Positions 8,653-17,120 are shown, counted from the first letter of the stretch. The stretch: 64,000 bases of DNA from JANQIO01 sp965229625 (GCA_965229625.1 CBDDJJ010000001.1:1116001-1180000), one strand, 5' to 3'. A program made the numbers and translations. The notes: generated by a model not told the origin, from the letters alone.

Positions 8653-9204
8653 ATGGAAGACGCATTCAAGCAAATCATCGAGGCCTGTGGTGAAGACCTC
8701 TCAAGGCCGGGGCTGGTAGACACACCCGAACGCGCCGCCAAGGCCTTCGAGTTCCTGACCCAGGGCTACGGCCAGGAGGTCGACGATGTCGTCAACGGCG
8801 CCCTGTTCCCCTCCGACTCCAGCGAGATGGTGATCGTGCAGGACATCGAACTGTACTCCCTGTGCGAACACCACCTGTTGCCCTTCATCGGCAAATGCCA
8901 TGCAGCTTACGTACCCACGGGAAAAGTGCTGGGCCTGTCCAAGGTAGCCCGTATCGTCGACCTGTACGCTCGTCGATTCCAGATTCAGGAACAGCTCACG
9001 ACGCAGATTGCCGAAACCATCATGGACGTTACCGAAGCGGAAGGCGTCGGCGTCATCATCGAAGCCCAGCACATGTGCATGATGATGCGCGGCGTGCAGA
9101 AGCAGAACTCGGTCATGAAAACCTCCGCGATGCTGGGCAGCTTCCGCGACAACCCCACCACCCGCACCGAGTTCCTCTCGCTCGTAAACCTTCAACACCG
9201 ATAG
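8653..9204 (+). CDS. folE: GTP cyclohydrolase I
   Basis: FolE makes dihydroneopterin triphosphate from GTP, the first step of folate synthesis. The 183-residue product carries the zinc and catalytic motifs ELYSLCEHHLLPF (near residue 75) and IIEAQHMCMMMRGVQ (near 140), plus the C-terminal TRTEFL. The ATG at 8653 gives the compact family length; the open frame extends far upstream on this strand, but that part is only the antisense of prmB and aroC. It is divergent from prmB across a 90-bp gap. Confidence 0.95.
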   Translation: MEDAFKQIIEACGEDLSRPGLVDTPERAAKAFEFLTQGYGQEVDDVVNGALFPSDSSEMVIVQDIELYSLCEHHLLPFIGKCHAAYVPTGKVLGLSKVARIVDLYARRFQIQEQLTTQIAETIMDVTEAEGVGVIIEAQHMCMMMRGVQKQNSVMKTSAMLGSFRDNPTTRTEFLSLVNLQHR

Positions 9205-9288
9205 CCCGGCCTTTCGATTCTGGACCTCCTGGACTCGCCAAAAGTATGTGATCCAGCTCTCGCTCGAGAATTACTGGTGTTGGAGTAG

Positions 9289-9366
9289 CGCTCCGTAGGA
9301 CGGCCGCGAACTGTATACCCCTATCCCCGGACACGCTAAAAGCATGACATCCATGTCTCGTTCAGG
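9289..9366. repeat. Degenerate copy A of the intergenic element
   Basis: Contains CTCCGTAGGACGG followed 40 bp later by a near-identical version of the conserved core (ACACGCTAAAAGCATGAC, then ATCCATGTCTCG). It is a direct repeat of copy B at an offset of 99-100 bp. The inner hairpin and the paired outer arms found in copies B and C are missing, so it looks like a decayed or partial copy. Confidence 0.7.
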
Positions 9367-9389
9367 AACAGCCGCTTCCGGGTGTCTTG

Positions 9390-9511
9390 CTCCGTAGGAC
9401 GGGCGCGATCTGGGTGTACTGCCTCCCCGGACACGCTAAAAGCATGACGTCCATGTCTCGCTCGGGAACGGCCGTCCTGGCCGTTCACGGTCCGGGGAGG
9501 CAGTACACCCA
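9390..9511 (-). repeat. Complete copy B of the structured intergenic element
   Basis: Perfect 21-bp inverted arms at 9411-9431 and 9491-9511 enclose a conserved core. The core starts ACACGCTAAAAGCATGAC (9431 on) and contains an inner hairpin of 8 bp, GAACGGCC and GGCCGTTC around loop GTCCT. CTCCGTAGGACGG at 9390-9402 precedes it, as in copy A. The strand is assigned from copy C, where wobble pairs favour the strand reading GACATGGACGTCATGC. Confidence 0.8.
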
Positions 9512-9643
9512 GCTCACACCCTTCTGTAGTGCGGATTCCAGATCGATTGCTACAGAGTTCGAAAACACAAGTCGCTCGGCAAGAGGATCAGTCGCTGCAC
9601 AGCGACTCGAAGCTCGGCCTTGCAACCTGCGTCGATAGAGCGC

Positions 9644-9754
9644 GTGCGGTGCCCGGGGCCCTTTTGGGACCGTATGCGGCCAGGACGGCCGCATCCGAGC
9701 GAGACATGGACGTCATGCTTTTAGCGTGTCCCGAAAGGGCCCCGGGTGCCGCAC
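9644..9754 (+). repeat. Complete copy C of the structured intergenic element (opposite orientation)
   Basis: Arms at 9644-9670 and 9728-9754 (27 nt, 24 Watson-Crick pairs) enclose the same core as copy B in inverse orientation. The three non-matching positions are G-U/G-T wobbles if the plus strand is the RNA strand. The inner hairpin is ATGCGGCC with GGCCGCAT around the same pentaloop. Both stems differ from copy B in sequence yet stay paired. Confidence 0.8.
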
Positions 9755-9787
9755 GTGCGGCTTCAGTGGAAAAAACCGACCAGCCTC

Positions 9788-10309
9788 TCAGCTGGGGTCA
9801 TCAGCAGTGGCTATGTGCCGCAGGCGGTCGAGGTGGATGAAGTGCCGGCGGTTGGCGCGGTCGACGCCGTAGAGCACCAGGGTCCAGGTGCTGCCTGCGT
9901 CTTCGACGCGCCAGACGCTGTAGCGTTGGCGGTCATCGTGACCGTAGAGGATGCGCTGCTCGAAGCTGCGGTTGGCCCACTGGGCGCTGGAGCCGCAGGC
10001 GCGGCCGCGGCATTCGAACAATAGTTCGGCACCCTCGGGTAGCTGGTCCAGGTACCAGTCGTAGCCCTCATCGGCGGTGAAGCCTTCCTGCACCTGCCAG
10101 GTGACCCGGGTGAGCTCACCGCGAATCACCTCGCTATTGGCCAGCCGCCAGCGGCTGTGAATCTTCTGGTAGGCACCAAGGCCGAGCAGGTAGTCCAGGG
10201 TTTCCGGCCCGCTCTCATTGAACACTTCCGCGTAGCGCCAGGTCGCCTCCAGCGGCGCGGCGGCAGCCGTGAGTGAGAGCAGGAGCAGTGCGCCGCACAG
10301 GATTCTCAC
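9788..10309 (-). CDS. DUF4892 domain-containing secreted protein
   Basis: A 173-residue exported protein with a clear signal peptide (MRILCGALLLLSLTAAAA, cleavage near residue 18). The remainder resembles the N-terminal DUF4892 domain found in marine gammaproteobacteria, including the segments YQKIHSRWRLANSEVIRGEL and FECRGRACGSSAQWAN with two cysteines that could form a disulfide. Function is unknown. Its start overlaps the stop of the upstream hydrolase by 4 bp, so it belongs to the htpG-gpsA-sixA-hydrolase run or a part of it. Confidence 0.7.
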   Translation of the reverse strand: MRILCGALLLLSLTAAAAPLEATWRYAEVFNESGPETLDYLLGLGAYQKIHSRWRLANSEVIRGELTRVTWQVQEGFTADEGYDWYLDQLPEGAELLFECRGRACGSSAQWANRSFEQRILYGHDDRQRYSVWRVEDAGSTWTLVLYGVDRANRRHFIHLDRLRHIATADDPS

Positions 10310-11166
10310 GGGGCGAACTCCGATTGCGCGGCGCAGAAAAACTGCTGCAGGTGTTCAGCGGCGATGTCCACAGCCTCGTCCATATGACAGTGATGGCCTC
10401 CCGGCAGGTCTTCTACCCGAATCGACTCGGGCAGTTCCGGCGTTTCAAAGCGTTGGCGCATACCGGACTCCGCCAATAGTAGCAGCCCGGGCATGGAAAT
10501 CCCGGCCAGCACGGCTTCGACGTGGCCGCGGGTGAGCTTCATGGCAGAGGCACCCTGCAGGCGCGCGTCGTGGGACCAGCACCAGCCATTCTCCACCGGT
10601 CGCAGGTTACGCTCGGCAATAAGCCGCGCCGCAGCGGGAGACAGCCCCCTGCGTTCGCGGACCATGATGGCATCTTCAATGCGGGTAAAGGTTCTGCCGG
10701 GGCGGTCGAGCAGGTTCTGTTTGTCGGCGAGAAACTCCGCCAGTTGCCTGGGATAGTCGGCCGCGTCCGCCAGTGGCGGCACGATGCCATCCAGCCAGGC
10801 CACACGCTCGACGCGTTGCGGGCGGGCGGCGGAATAGAGGCTGGCCATCATTGCCCCGCGGGAATGCCCCAGCAGGGCGAAACGCTGCCAGCCCAACACA
10901 TCCACCACCGCTTCGATGTCCGGCAGGTCACTCCAGGCATTGTATTCACCGTCCGCCGCACGGTGGTCGCTCTGGCCGTGGCCGGCCATATCCAGCGCCA
11001 CGATATGCAGCGGCGCGCCCAGCGACATGAGCTTTTCGGCGAGCGGCAGGAAGCTGGCGGCATTGTCCAGCCAGCCATGCAGGGCCAGCACGGGCCTACC
11101 TGCAGGCTCACCCCACTCCAGTGCGGCCAGGCGTCGGCCGTAGACCTCGAAGTAACGCTCCTGCAC
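10306..11166 (-). CDS. Alpha/beta-fold hydrolase
   Basis: The 286-residue cytoplasmic protein has the alpha/beta hydrolase pattern: oxyanion-hole segment LALHGWLDNAASF near residue 28, nucleophile elbow LLGHSRGAMMAS with Ser near 102, and a late GGHHCHMD carrying the likely catalytic histidine near 260. The substrate is not predictable; the family includes esterases and C-C hydrolases. It lies 3 bp after sixA. Confidence 0.85.
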   Translation of the reverse strand: MQERYFEVYGRRLAALEWGEPAGRPVLALHGWLDNAASFLPLAEKLMSLGAPLHIVALDMAGHGQSDHRAADGEYNAWSDLPDIEAVVDVLGWQRFALLGHSRGAMMASLYSAARPQRVERVAWLDGIVPPLADAADYPRQLAEFLADKQNLLDRPGRTFTRIEDAIMVRERRGLSPAAARLIAERNLRPVENGWCWSHDARLQGASAMKLTRGHVEAVLAGISMPGLLLLAESGMRQRFETPELPESIRVEDLPGGHHCHMDEAVDIAAEHLQQFFCAAQSEFAP

Positions 11167-11169
11167 GGG

Positions 11170-11655
11170 CTATTGTGGGGAAAATTCCGGAGGAAAGGCG
11201 TGCCAAGCCAGGGTCGCCATGCCCTGGCCGACAATGTCCATATCCAGGGCGACAATGCCTGCCGGCGGAAAGCCCGGCAGCGGATAGAAACCGCGTTCAC
11301 CGGTGACAAACCAGCCCACCAGTTCCGCCACCAGTGGCAGGTGACTGACCAGTACCACTGACTGGCCGCCGCAGCCCTCAATGGCGTCCACCACCGATTG
11401 CTCGGTGGACGGCGGCAGCAGGCTCAAATCTTCGCGGCTGCCCACGTCACCCAGCACCTCACCCGCGACCGACAGAATACAGTCCCGGGTTTGCCGGGTC
11501 CGCAGCTTGGGGCTGCACAGCAGGTAATCGAAACTCTCCGCCGCCAACAACCGGCCTGCATCGTTGGCGTCCTGGGTGCCGTGATCGGTGAGGGCGCGTT
11601 CACCGCCACCGGGGGGCGGTGCCGCATCGCCGTGGCGCACCACGTAGACACGCAT
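11170..11655 (-). CDS. sixA: Phosphohistidine phosphatase SixA
   Basis: SixA removes phosphate from histidine phosphotransfer proteins such as ArcB or PtsN-type partners. The 161-residue protein has the histidine-phosphatase RHG motif at the N-terminus (MRVYVVRHGDAAP), the second-arginine region LLCSPKLRTRQT, and the second histidine in VLVSHLPLVAELV. The short single-domain length matches SixA rather than larger phosphoglycerate mutase relatives. Its ATG shares one base with the gpsA stop codon. Confidence 0.9.
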   Translation of the reverse strand: MRVYVVRHGDAAPPPGGGERALTDHGTQDANDAGRLLAAESFDYLLCSPKLRTRQTRDCILSVAGEVLGDVGSREDLSLLPPSTEQSVVDAIEGCGGQSVVLVSHLPLVAELVGWFVTGERGFYPLPGFPPAGIVALDMDIVGQGMATLAWHAFPPEFSPQ

Positions 11656-12680
11656 CAGTGTCCGGCTCCCAGGGAGAATTCCACGTCCTGTGGCTGCTCT
11701 GCCAACATCATGCTGCCAATCACTTCGTCCAGGGTCCTGCGTTCGTAGAGGATAGCGTAAAGGCCGCTGACCAGCGGCATGTAGATGTCGCGCCGGTCGG
11801 CCTCGGCCTTGAGCAGCTTCAAGGTATTCACCCCCTCGGCCACCTGGCCGAGGTCTGCCAATATGTCATCGAGCGACTGGCCTTCCCCCAGCGCATAGCC
11901 CACCCGGTAGTTGCGGCTCAGTGGCGAGGAACAGGTCACGATCAGGTCACCCACACCCGCCAGGCCCAGGAAGGTCAGGGGATCAGCGCCCAGGCTGACG
12001 GCGAAACGGGACATCTCCGCCAGACTGCGGGTCAGCAGCATGCCGATCGTGTTCTCGCCCACGCCCAGCGCAGCACCCAGCCCGGCCATGATGGCGTAAA
12101 CGTTCTTGAGCGCACCGCCCAGTTCCACCCCGTACATATCGCTACTGGAATAGACGCGGAAGCTGCGGCTGTGCAGCAGCCCTTGGATGGTTTCGCACAG
12201 TGGCGCGTGGCTGCTGGCAATGACTGAGCCGGTAATCTGGCCGGCGGCAATTTCCTTGGCGAGGTTGGGCCCGCTCAGCACGCCGATGGGATTATCCGGT
12301 AACTCCTCTGCCAGCACCTGGCTCATCAGCTTGAAACCGTCTGCCTCGATGCCCTTGGTGGTACTGATCACCAGTGTCGTGGGGTCGATGCAGGCAGCGA
12401 GATCGCGAGCGACCGCCCGACAGGACTTGCTCGGCACCGCCACAAACACGATGTCGACGCCAGCCACTGCAGAGCGGAGATCGGTGGTGGCCTTGAGCCC
12501 GGGTTCCAGCTTGTAGCCCGGGAGGTAGGTGGGATTTTCCTGGCTTTCGTTGAGGATTTCCGCGCGCTCATTGCTGCGCATCCACAGCGTGGTCTCGTGA
12601 CCGTTTGCCGCAATGATATTGCCAATGACCGTACCGAAGCTGCCGCCGCCGAGCACAGCCACGCAATGTGGTGAAGGCAT
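11655..12680 (-). CDS. gpsA: Glycerol-3-phosphate dehydrogenase [NAD(P)+]
   Basis: GpsA reduces dihydroxyacetone phosphate to sn-glycerol 3-phosphate for phospholipid synthesis. The 341-residue protein has the N-terminal Rossmann motif AVLGGGSFGTVIGN, the VISTTKGIEADGFKLMSQ block with the catalytic lysine region, VLSGPNLAKEIAAG, and GVELGGALKNVYAIMAGLG near residue 185. Gene order gpsA-sixA is common in gammaproteobacteria. It lies after htpG, separated by a strong hairpin. Confidence 0.96.
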   Translation of the reverse strand: MPSPHCVAVLGGGSFGTVIGNIIAANGHETTLWMRSNERAEILNESQENPTYLPGYKLEPGLKATTDLRSAVAGVDIVFVAVPSKSCRAVARDLAACIDPTTLVISTTKGIEADGFKLMSQVLAEELPDNPIGVLSGPNLAKEIAAGQITGSVIASSHAPLCETIQGLLHSRSFRVYSSSDMYGVELGGALKNVYAIMAGLGAALGVGENTIGMLLTRSLAEMSRFAVSLGADPLTFLGLAGVGDLIVTCSSPLSRNYRVGYALGEGQSLDDILADLGQVAEGVNTLKLLKAEADRRDIYMPLVSGLYAILYERRTLDEVIGSMMLAEQPQDVEFSLGAGH

Positions 12681-12716
12681 AGGCTGCCCCGTCTCCCCCG
12701 TGAGCGTGTCAGTGTA

Positions 12717-12742
12717 GCAGCATCCCGGTGCCGGGATGCTGC
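12717..12742 (-). terminator. Strong hairpin between htpG and gpsA
   Basis: A perfect 12-bp stem (GCAGCATCCCGG with its complement) around a 2-nt loop lies 11 bp beyond the htpG stop. There is no U-tract after it on the leftward strand, so it may act as a weak terminator or as a 3'-end protecting hairpin rather than a classical intrinsic terminator. Confidence 0.55.
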
Positions 12743-12752
12743 CACCGGGACA

Positions 12753-14663
12753 TCAGCCGGCCAACTCCAGCAACAGCTTGTTGAGCTTCGACACGTAGGC
12801 GGCCGGGTCTTCCAGGGTGCCACCCTCGGCCAGGCTGGCCTGGTCGAAGATGATGCTGGCGAGGTCGGCGAAGCGGTCTTCGTCGGCCTCGGCGTCCAGT
12901 TTCTCCAACAGCGGGTGGGTGGGGTTCACCTCGAGAATCGGCTTGGATTCAGGCACTTCCTGGCCGGCGGCTTCCAGCATGCGGCGCATCTGGGCACCCA
13001 TGTCGTAGTCGCCCACCACCAGGCAGGCCGGTGAATCGGTCAGGCGTGAGGTGGCGCGAACCTCCTGGACCTGGGAGTCCAGCGCCGCCTGCAGGCGCTC
13101 CACCAGGGCCTCACTTTCCTGCTTGAGCTTTTCCTGGGCTTCCTTCTCCTCTTCACCCAGGTCGAGCTCGCCCCGGGCCACGTCCTGCAGGCGCTTGCCG
13201 TCGAACTCCTGCAACTGGTTCATGAACCAGTCGTCGATCCGGTCCGACAGCAGCAGCACCTCGATGCCCTTCTTGCGGAATACCTCCAGATGGGGGCTGG
13301 ACCTGGCAGTCTTGAAGTTCTCGGCCACCACGTAGTAAATCTTGTCCTGGTCTTCCTGCATGCGCTCGATGTAGTCAGCCAGGCCCTGGTCCTGGGTTTC
13401 GCTGTCGGTATGGGTCGTTGAGAAACGCAGCAGGCCGGCAATTTTCTCGCGGTTGTTGAAGTCCTCAGCGGGGCCTTCCTTCAGCACTTCACCAAATTGC
13501 TCCCAGAACGTCTGGTACTGCTCGGGCTCTTTTTTGGCCATCTTCTCCAGCATGTCCAGCACGCGCTTGGTCAGCGCCGAGCGCATGGCGTCTACCTGCG
13601 GGTCCTGCTGGAGAATCTCGCGCGACACGTTCAGGGACAGGTCGTTGGAATCCACCACACCCTTCACAAAGCGCAGGTAAAGCGGCAGGAACTGTTCGGC
13701 GTCGTCCATGATGAAGGTGCGCTGAACGTATAGCTTCAGGCCGCGCACCATTTCGCGGTTGTACAGGTCAAACGGCGCCCGGGACGGGATGTACAGCAGG
13801 CTGGTGTATTCCAGCTTGCCTTCGACCCGGTTGTGGCTCCAGGTCATGGGGTCGTCGAAGTCATGGGAAACGTGCTTGTAGAACTCCTTGTACTCGTCCT
13901 CACTGACTTCGCTGCGAGAACGGGTCCAGAGGGCGGTGGCCTCGTTGATGGCCTCGAATTCCGGGGCGGCGTCCTCGGCTTTCTCTTCACCTTCCTCTTC
14001 AGACGCCGGTGCGGCAGGCTTTTCCATCATTACCGGCACGGAGATATGGTCGGAGTACTTCTTGATCACGCTGCGGACACGCCAGTCGTCCGCGAACTCT
14101 TCGCAATCTGACTTGAGGTGCAGGATGATGGTGGTACCGCGGCCGGCCTTCTCGATGTCTTCTACCGAAAACTCGGCTTCGCCACTGGATTCCCAGTGCA
14201 CGCCGGCTTCGGCCGGGTCGCCCGCCTTGCGGCTCAGTACTTCGACCCGCTCGGCAACGATAAAGCTGGAGTAGAAGCCCACACCGAACTGGCCGATCAG
14301 TTGGGAATCCTTCTTCTGGTCACCCGTGAGCTGTTCCAGGAAAGCCGCCGTGCCGGACTTGGCGATGGTGCCGAGGTGTTCGATGACCTCGGTCCGGTTC
14401 ATACCAATGCCGTTGTCGGCGATGGTGATGGTTTTGGCGTCCTTGTCGACCTCCACGCGGATGGCGTAGTCGCCTTCACCCTCGAGCAGGGCTTCGTCGT
14501 TGAGGGACGCAAAGCGCAGCTTGTCGATGGCGTCGCTGGCGTTGCTGATCAACTCACGCAGGAACACTTCCCGGTTGCTGTACAGGGAGTGAATCATCAG
14601 GTGCAGCAATTGCTTGGCTTCGGTCTGGAAGCCGAGGGTTTCCTTGTGCGCGTCTGCGGTCAT
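12753..14663 (-). CDS. htpG: Molecular chaperone HtpG (Hsp90)
   Basis: The 636-residue protein is full-length bacterial Hsp90: N-terminal GHKL ATPase with LISNASDAIDKLRF near residue 40, DNGIGM near 85 and GQFGVGFYSSF near 125, a middle domain with FIMDDAEQFLPLYLRFVKGV, and a C-terminal dimerisation domain. A glutamate- and alanine-rich insert (EEEGEEKAEDAAPEFE) links the N and middle domains. AGGAGA lies at a good distance before the ATG. A sigma-32 type promoter directly upstream fits heat-shock control. Confidence 0.98.
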   Translation of the reverse strand: MTADAHKETLGFQTEAKQLLHLMIHSLYSNREVFLRELISNASDAIDKLRFASLNDEALLEGEGDYAIRVEVDKDAKTITIADNGIGMNRTEVIEHLGTIAKSGTAAFLEQLTGDQKKDSQLIGQFGVGFYSSFIVAERVEVLSRKAGDPAEAGVHWESSGEAEFSVEDIEKAGRGTTIILHLKSDCEEFADDWRVRSVIKKYSDHISVPVMMEKPAAPASEEEGEEKAEDAAPEFEAINEATALWTRSRSEVSEDEYKEFYKHVSHDFDDPMTWSHNRVEGKLEYTSLLYIPSRAPFDLYNREMVRGLKLYVQRTFIMDDAEQFLPLYLRFVKGVVDSNDLSLNVSREILQQDPQVDAMRSALTKRVLDMLEKMAKKEPEQYQTFWEQFGEVLKEGPAEDFNNREKIAGLLRFSTTHTDSETQDQGLADYIERMQEDQDKIYYVVAENFKTARSSPHLEVFRKKGIEVLLLSDRIDDWFMNQLQEFDGKRLQDVARGELDLGEEEKEAQEKLKQESEALVERLQAALDSQVQEVRATSRLTDSPACLVVGDYDMGAQMRRMLEAAGQEVPESKPILEVNPTHPLLEKLDAEADEDRFADLASIIFDQASLAEGGTLEDPAAYVSKLNKLLLELAG

Positions 14664-14701
14664 GCCGTATCTCCTGTGGCTGAAGTGGCGATATGTCGGG
14701 C

Positions 14702-14730
14702 ATATGGGGACCGTTGGCCAGATTTCAAGG
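14702..14730 (-). promoter_or_regulatory. Sigma-32 (RpoH) type promoter for htpG
   Basis: On the leftward strand the sequence reads CCTTGAAA, 13 nt, CCCCATAT, which matches the heat-shock consensus (CTTGAAA and CCCCATNT) at every defined position with a normal spacer. It ends about 39 bp before the htpG ATG. Confidence 0.85.
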
Positions 14731-14753
14731 GCTGCCGATGCCGAACCCGCCGT

Positions 14754-15695
14754 CTAGCGGCAGGAATGCCGCCGCAATACTCGCTCGTGGGCAGCCGCAC
14801 GGGCCCGCAACAGTCGATTGAGCACCGATAACAGCCAGGCCAGACCCTCATCCCGGTCCTGGCGGCGGTGCCAGAAGGCATACAGGCGGCTGTCCTGCAG
14901 CGGTACCGGCGAGTGCGTCACCGCCAGCCGGCCAGCGGCCATGGCGTCCTCAACCACCAGTGTCGGTACCACAGCGATCAGGTCGGAGGCCTCCAGCAGG
15001 GGCGGAATGCCGTGAAAATGGTTCAGGGTCATGGCGATACGCCGCTTGAGGCCCTGCTGGGCCAGCTCGCGGTCGGTGAAGCCCACGGTATCACCAGACA
15101 GCGACACCAACAGGTGGTCGGCCGCGGCAAATTCCTCGATGCTCAGGTCGGGTTTGGCCAGTGGGTGCCCCTTGCGCATCACGCAGCGGTAGGTGGAGTC
15201 GTAAAGGTATTGGCTGTTGGTGGAATCGCTGCTCAACATGCCCTGCACGGCCAGCACCATGTCTACCTCGGCGTTCTCCAGCAGGGCTTCACCATTGATG
15301 ATGTTGTAGGGCAGCACGTGCACGGCAATGCCCGGCGCCTCCTGTTCGATTACCTGGCGCAAGGCTGGCCACACAAGGTCTATCACGCCGTCGGTAGCGG
15401 ACACCCGGAATATACGTTGTGAGGTCGCCGGCTCGAAGCCACCGGGGGCGATGGCCTGGTCCAGTGACTTCAGGGGGTCCTGCACCTGCTGCCAGAGTGC
15501 AACCGCCCGCTGAGTGGGCTGGATATTACGCCCGTTTTTCACGAACAGGTCATCGCGCCAGGCCGTGCGCATGCGAGATACGGCGTTGGACACCGCCGGC
15601 TGTGTCATGGCCAGGCGATCCGCGGCCCGGGTAATAGAGCCTTCCGTCATGATGGCGTCAAATACCACCAGCAAATTGAGGTCCTGGGGCTTCAT
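14754..15695 (-). CDS. LysR-family transcriptional regulator
   Basis: The 313-residue protein has a LysR winged helix-turn-helix at the N-terminus (FDAIMTEGSITRAADRLAMTQPAVS region, residues 11-35) and a substrate-binding effector domain from about residue 90. The ligand is unknown. It faces the RND efflux operon across 131 bp that contain a palindromic candidate operator, the classical layout for a LysR regulator controlling its divergent neighbour and itself, as MexT does for mexEF-oprN. That parallel is inference; the sequence is more NodD/LeuO-like than clearly MexT. Confidence 0.9.
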   Translation of the reverse strand: MKPQDLNLLVVFDAIMTEGSITRAADRLAMTQPAVSNAVSRMRTAWRDDLFVKNGRNIQPTQRAVALWQQVQDPLKSLDQAIAPGGFEPATSQRIFRVSATDGVIDLVWPALRQVIEQEAPGIAVHVLPYNIINGEALLENAEVDMVLAVQGMLSSDSTNSQYLYDSTYRCVMRKGHPLAKPDLSIEEFAAADHLLVSLSGDTVGFTDRELAQQGLKRRIAMTLNHFHGIPPLLEASDLIAVVPTLVVEDAMAAGRLAVTHSPVPLQDSRLYAFWHRRQDRDEGLAWLLSVLNRLLRARAAAHERVLRRHSCR

Positions 15696-15720
15696 GAAAC
15701 TCTCCTCTGGGGCATTCTCA

Positions 15721-15743
15721 ATACATCATATTAAATTATGTAT
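15721..15743. promoter_or_regulatory. Palindromic candidate LysR operator
   Basis: ATACAT, 11 nt, ATGTAT, with inner pairing CATA/TATG, forms a near-continuous palindrome 26 bp upstream of the LysR start and about 84 bp upstream of the efflux adaptor gene. It fits the T-N11-A pattern of LysR boxes. The surrounding 60 bp are very AT-rich, as expected for overlapping divergent promoters. Confidence 0.5.
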
Positions 15744-15826
15744 TACATACGAATATATAATTTTTTTTATTTTTTAGTGAACCCGATAATGGCCTCCATC
15801 GAACATCAACACCGGAGATCAAAGCC

Positions 15827-17101
15827 ATGACTATCGAGAGCGTTGTACGCAGCACCTGGTTGGCCTACGGCCTTCTTATCGTCCTCACCGCCTGCGAGCC
15901 CGTCGCCGGCAGCAACCCGGAACCGGTCGAAGCCCCGCGCCCCAGCGTCGCGGTCGCCGAGGTGGAAACCCGCTCCCTCACGGAGTGGGATGTTTTCACC
16001 GGACGCCTGGAAGCGCCCGAGAGTGTGGCACTGCGCTCCCGCGTCTCAGGCTACCTGGCGGAAGTGGCCTTCACCGAGGGTGACCTCGTCGAGCAGGGCG
16101 ACCTGCTGTTCCAGATCGATGACCGCACCTTCCGCGCCGAAGTCGCTCGCCTCAAGGCAGAACTGGAGAGTGCCCGCAGTGCTGAGGCCCTGGCCAGGGC
16201 GGAATCACGCCGCGCCGAAGACCTGATCAAGCGCGGCGCCATCTCTGCCGAAGTCCGCGACCAGCGCCAGGCCAACTACCGCAGTGCACGCGCCGAGGTG
16301 CAGGCGGTCGCGGCCCAGCTCGAGTACGCCGAGCTGCAACTGGAGTTCACCCGCGTCACCGCACCGATCAGTGGCCGCGTATCCCGCGCTGACATCACCG
16401 AGGGTAACTACGTCACCGCGGGTGACAGTGTCCTCACCAGCATCGTCTCTACGGGTGAGATCTACGCCTACTTCGACGCCGACGAGCAGACCTACCTCAA
16501 GTATGCCCGTATGGCCCGCAACGGCGAGCGCCCCGACAGCCGCCATGTACCGACCCCGGTCTTCCTGGCGCTGGCTGGCGAGGAAGAATTCACCCATGAA
16601 GGCTATATTGACTTCATCGACAACCAGGTTGACCCCACCACCGGCACCATCCGCGGCCGCGCGGTGATTCCCAACCGCGACGGCATGCTGGTGGCCGGCC
16701 TGTTCGCCCGCATCATGCTGACCGGCAGTGGTAGCCACGACGGCATTCTCATCGACGAGAAGGCTGTGGGTACCGATCTCGACACGCGCTATGTCCTGGT
16801 TGTCGATGCCGACGACACCGTCCAGTACCGCGCCGTGGAACTCGGCGAGCGCATGGCCGGCCTGCGCATTGTCAACAGCGGCCTGGCCGATGGCGACCGC
16901 GTGATCGTCAACGGACTGCAGCGGGTGCGCCCGGGTACCGTGGTAGACACCACTACGGACAGCATGATCAGCGAGCGCCAGCAGGCTGAGTTGCTGGCCC
17001 TGGAAGCTCGTGCCACCAGCCGCTCCAACGAGCAGATGCTGGCGGAAAGCGTGGCCGTGCCCGAGGGTTCCGGCTGGACCATCAAGCACTGGGGCAGCTA
17101 A
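15827..17101 (+). CDS. RND efflux periplasmic adaptor subunit (MexE/AcrA-like lipoprotein)
   Basis: The 424-residue protein is a membrane-fusion protein linking an inner-membrane RND pump to an outer-membrane channel. A lipoprotein signal with lipobox LTAC ends near residue 23. The lipoyl/hairpin region follows (SGYLAEVAFTEGDLVEQGDL near 75-95), then a coiled-coil hairpin and the beta-barrel segment DPTTGTIRGRAVIPNRDG near 270. Similarity in length and motifs is greatest to MexE-type adaptors. It is followed by its pump gene after 71 bp that contain a terminator-like hairpin. Confidence 0.92.
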   Translation: MTIESVVRSTWLAYGLLIVLTACEPVAGSNPEPVEAPRPSVAVAEVETRSLTEWDVFTGRLEAPESVALRSRVSGYLAEVAFTEGDLVEQGDLLFQIDDRTFRAEVARLKAELESARSAEALARAESRRAEDLIKRGAISAEVRDQRQANYRSARAEVQAVAAQLEYAELQLEFTRVTAPISGRVSRADITEGNYVTAGDSVLTSIVSTGEIYAYFDADEQTYLKYARMARNGERPDSRHVPTPVFLALAGEEEFTHEGYIDFIDNQVDPTTGTIRGRAVIPNRDGMLVAGLFARIMLTGSGSHDGILIDEKAVGTDLDTRYVLVVDADDTVQYRAVELGERMAGLRIVNSGLADGDRVIVNGLQRVRPGTVVDTTTDSMISERQQAELLALEARATSRSNEQMLAESVAVPEGSGWTIKHWGS

Positions 17102-17120
17102 GGCTGCACCAACCACCGCA

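Larger units (their letters stand above)
9205..9787. other. Gene-free block with structured repeats between convergent genes
   Basis: No convincing coding region is visible between the 3' ends of folE and the DUF4892 gene. Most of the block is made of three copies of a repeated element, described separately: a degenerate copy at 9289-9366 and two complete structured copies at 9390-9511 and 9644-9754. The stretch 9512-9643 holds nothing I recognise. Confidence 0.7.

Noticed and set aside
9205..9787. Transposase-less IS or MITE explanation for the inverted repeats
   Set aside because: The arms of the two complete copies differ in sequence, whereas MITE ends are conserved. No target duplication is visible.
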